Part shown: one piece after another, positions 61,289 through 64,000 of the stretch
How positions within the stretch are numbered: position 1 is the first letter of the stretch
Layout of the letters: each line of letters starts with the position of its first letter
NCBI RefSeq assembly: GCF_026914265.1
Contig: NC_069130.1
Coordinates: forward strand, 12,947,700 to 13,011,699
Direction: 5' to 3'
DNA length: 64,000 nucleotides
Origin: Mya arenaria
Taxonomy: Eukaryota > Mollusca > Bivalvia > Myida > Myidae
Program-made: the position numbers and the translations under genes
Notes under the pieces: generated by a model
Told to the model about the DNA's origin: nothing
The model's database searches: none
The model's input: the letters and a program-made list of their open reading frames with translations, nothing else

Positions 61289-62460
61289 ACACAGAAACAG
61301 ATTGAATTTTCTTGATGTTCACCTTTCCGGAGATCATATCAGAATAGGAAAACTAAAAACCCTAGGAGATCATAATTATAATCATATCCGGGATTTGCAA
61401 CCAACATTGGCGGAAATCATAATTATTATAATCCCGGGGAATTAAATGTCAAGAGATCAAAACAATAAGCTTTTTAGCCACTCACTTTTTCCGTAGATAT
61501 AAAACTTTCTAATTTTGAATGTATTTTAATTAGTAGAAAATTAATTTCGATTTGAATATTATAAGTTACGGGGTTAGTAGGTGACCCGATATTGGAAATA
61601 CGGATCAAAGGAAATCTTATCGCTCGAACCCGAATATGGCTCCCTGTGCCCCGTATATCCCATGTCGGGTCACCTGCTGACCATGTATCGTATATATCAC
61701 GTCGCAAACCTGTTGTGTCATCCGCACATTTCTACAACAGTATACATAGTGCTGGCAATTTTAAAGTGCCACAGACTGACAGTTTAAGTTTAAATACTTG
61801 CTTTTATCAAGAAATCCAGCACTTGAACAGTTTTCATCAAAAGTTAAAAGAATTGAAAAATAAGAATACTTTTGAAGTTGAAGTAAAATCACATCTCATT
61901 GATGGTATGAAGTGTGCAAAATTAGAACATTTTATTAATTGTGATTCATTTCGATTTTTAGCTTGCATAGTAGTGAACAATTTTTGTCAAATATAGTGTC
62001 ATACCGTTTTACAGTCAGTAATGTTACATTTTAAGAGGAATTTTAATCTCAGACACTTAATCATACTTTAACTAGTCAAAGTATTTTATTTTAATTGTAT
62101 AAGAAAACCTTACTTAAACAGCCAACATCTAAGAACTTGGCATATATTTATATTTTTCATGAGGAACTCATTGAAAATAAGTTGAATAACTTTAATGGTT
62201 TATCCTGTGTAGTTACAGTTTTGAGTTTTTCAGTAACGTGTGTGTCCAAAATAGTTTTTAATGTTGTAATTTAGTATACATATCATCCCTAACTCTTTGT
62301 TAAACATTGTGTGATATAACTATATGTGATATTTGGTTTGTTAATATATGTATGACATAATTATATATGCGCGAATAAATCTATCTATCTAAATCTATCT
62401 ATGTATTTGTCTGTCTATATATCCGTATATAATTTCTCGAACAATTCCGTGGATAATATT
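61289..62460. other. Intergenic after gene 3'
   Basis: Same content as 25864-27036. No gene is recognised. Confidence 0.4.
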
Positions 62461-62920
62461 TGACCTAGTCCAGATTTATTTGACCTAGTCCGGAGTTATT
62501 TGAGCTAGTCCGGAGTTATTTGAGCTAGTGCGGAGTTATTTGAGCTAGTCCGGAGTTATTTGAGCTAGTGCGGAGTTGTTTGAGCTAGTCCGGAGTTATT
62601 TGAGCTAGTGCGGAGTTATTAGAGCTAGTCCGGAGTTATTTGAGCTAGTGCGGAGTTATTTGAGCTAGTCCGGAGTTATTTGAGCTAGTGCGGAGTTATT
62701 TGAGCTAGTCCGGAGTTATTCGAGCTAGTCCGAAGTTATTTGAGCTAGTCCGGAGTTATTCGAGCTAGTCCGGAGTTATTTGACCTAGTCCGGAGTTATT
62801 TGAGCTAGTCCGGAGTTATTTCACCTAGTCCGGAGCTATTTGAGCTAGTCCGAAGTTATTTGAGCTAGTCCGGAGTTATTTGAGCTAGTCCGGAGTTATT
62901 CGATCTAGTCCGGAGTTATT
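62461..62920. repeat. 20-bp minisatellite (second unit)
   Basis: Same number of units and the same alternation of GTCCG and GTGCG as at 27037-27496. Confidence 0.92.
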
Positions 62921-63707
62921 TATAATCCGCTCAGTTGTATTTTTCCCAGGATATTTTGTTGAGATCTAATTTTTCCCTTGCTTAACATAATCCCGGGTTT
63001 AATCTAGACTTAGACTTTTACCGGAAATGATGTAAGCGATAGTTTTGGAGACCTTTGGTACATGTGTTTTTCTTCACATCGGAGGTTTATTGGAAACGCC
63101 TTTTCGCCAATAAATGACGGAGAGGATTCAAAATCCGATAATGCCGTAAAATGACTAATTTGTTGAATACTCGGTAAAAAGAAGTGGTCAAAGTTTTGGT
63201 AAAACATTTTTCGTACTATATGGGGTAAAGTTTTGAACAAATGTAAAGTCATAATACATCGACTTAAAGGGATTCAGTTTATTTGGGTTAAATGCATTTA
63301 ATGTGTATAACATTACTCAATAGTGGATCCAGTTTCGACATCTCTAGGCTAGGCAGTGAACGCATATTGAAATGAATAGTTAACTAAACTGACTATATAT
63401 ATACATGTATAAGGGTTTCAGTTTTGGTTAATTGCAACATATGGGCATTGAATTACTATATGGGATCTAGTTTTAGTTTTAGTTTTTTAGTTTTTTTTCT
63501 AGGCAGTGAAAGCAGGTGTTAATGTACTGTACAGTTGACTTAACTGACTAGAAGGGATTCAGTTTTGGTAAATTTAATTTTAATGGGATATGGGAATCCA
63601 GTTTGATATATTTAAGCTATGGACAATGTATCGAAACAAAAAAGTGAACAAAATAGAATCTAGTTTTGGTAAATTTACATATGTATTGTCATATTTTATC
63701 GGGCAGT
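62921..63707. other. Intergenic with degenerate tandem repeats (second unit)
   Basis: Counterpart of 27497-28283. No gene is seen. Confidence 0.45.
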
Positions 63708-64000
63708 TGACGTACGGTGATCTTATACCTGTAGTTACACGACGTGTAAACCTGCAGATATACTGCGTGTACGTAAACTGATACCTGTAGCTACACGCCG
63801 TGAACATGAACCTATACCTGTAGCTACACGTACGCGGTTTACGTGAACTTATACCTGTAGCTACACGCCTTAACGCGAACTTATTCCTATAGCTACACGC
63901 CGTGTACGTGAACTTATACCTGTAGCTACACGCTGTGTACGTGAACTTATACCTATAACTACACGCCGTGAACGTGAACCTATACCTGTAGCTACACGCG
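63708..64000. repeat. 33-bp minisatellite, cut by the window end
   Basis: The first units of the array seen at 28284-31165. By position a gene 4' should follow outside the window. Confidence 0.9.

Larger units (their letters stand above)
35423..64000 (+). repeat. Second copy of the 35.4-kb unit
   Basis: This segment repeats 1 to about 28580 with an offset of 35413-35427. Spot comparisons across genes 1-3, the spacers and the tandem repeats show almost only small insertions or deletions, often in runs, and very few substitutions. The Gypsy element is the exception, with more substitutions. The repeated segment is cut off by the window end. Confidence 0.95.

Overview
The window looks like nuclear DNA of a bivalve mollusc (inferred). 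It is AT-rich, has split genes with GT-AG introns, many small inverted-repeat elements, tRNA-derived SINEs, minisatellites and a Ty3/Gypsy retroelement of a type common in molluscs. No bacterial features are present. I cannot name the species.

The core is a tandem array of bZIP transcription-factor genes, all on the + strand. Each has the same plan: a TATA box, a short non-coding leader exon, an exon 2 encoding an acidic N-terminal region, a 108-bp exon 3 with the basic region, and an exon 4 with the leucine zipper. The conserved block LTPFIKEELKYSIQTKRL, the LQKE junction and the H-x3-C end of the zipper place them with ATF3/JDP2/Fos/BATF. Four paralogues fill one 35.4-kb unit: gene 1 (exons 6674-9615), gene 2 (12070-14076), gene 3 (17832-25863) and gene 4 (31698-34431). 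Positions 35423-64000 then repeat positions 1 to about 28580 almost base for base, giving genes 1', 2' and 3'. The order is 1-2-3-4-1'-2'-3'. This is either a very recent segmental duplication or two haplotypes laid end to end by the assembler.

Condition of the genes: gene 4 and gene 2' look whole (242 codons each). Gene 2 carries one extra base compared with 2'. Genes 1 and 1' share a frameshift that removes the bZIP. Genes 3 and 3' are open but divergent (221 codons), with a changed basic region, a rewritten tail and very long introns. Genes 1, 2 and 4 share a 3' UTR with AU-rich ATTTA clusters, as expected for an immediate-early stress-response mRNA.

Other content of each unit: a 33-bp minisatellite rich in ACGT cores upstream of genes 1 and 4; a Gypsy element in intron 1 of gene 1 with 5-bp target duplications; a long foldback element in intron 3 of gene 1; a MITE family with TTAA target duplications; SINE heads in the spacers; 51-bp and 20-bp tandem repeats; and, antisense inside intron 2 of gene 3, a decayed multi-exon gene resembling transposon-derived DUF7869-type proteins. 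Paralogous positions in genes 1, 2 and 4 serve as empty sites and prove several of these insertions.
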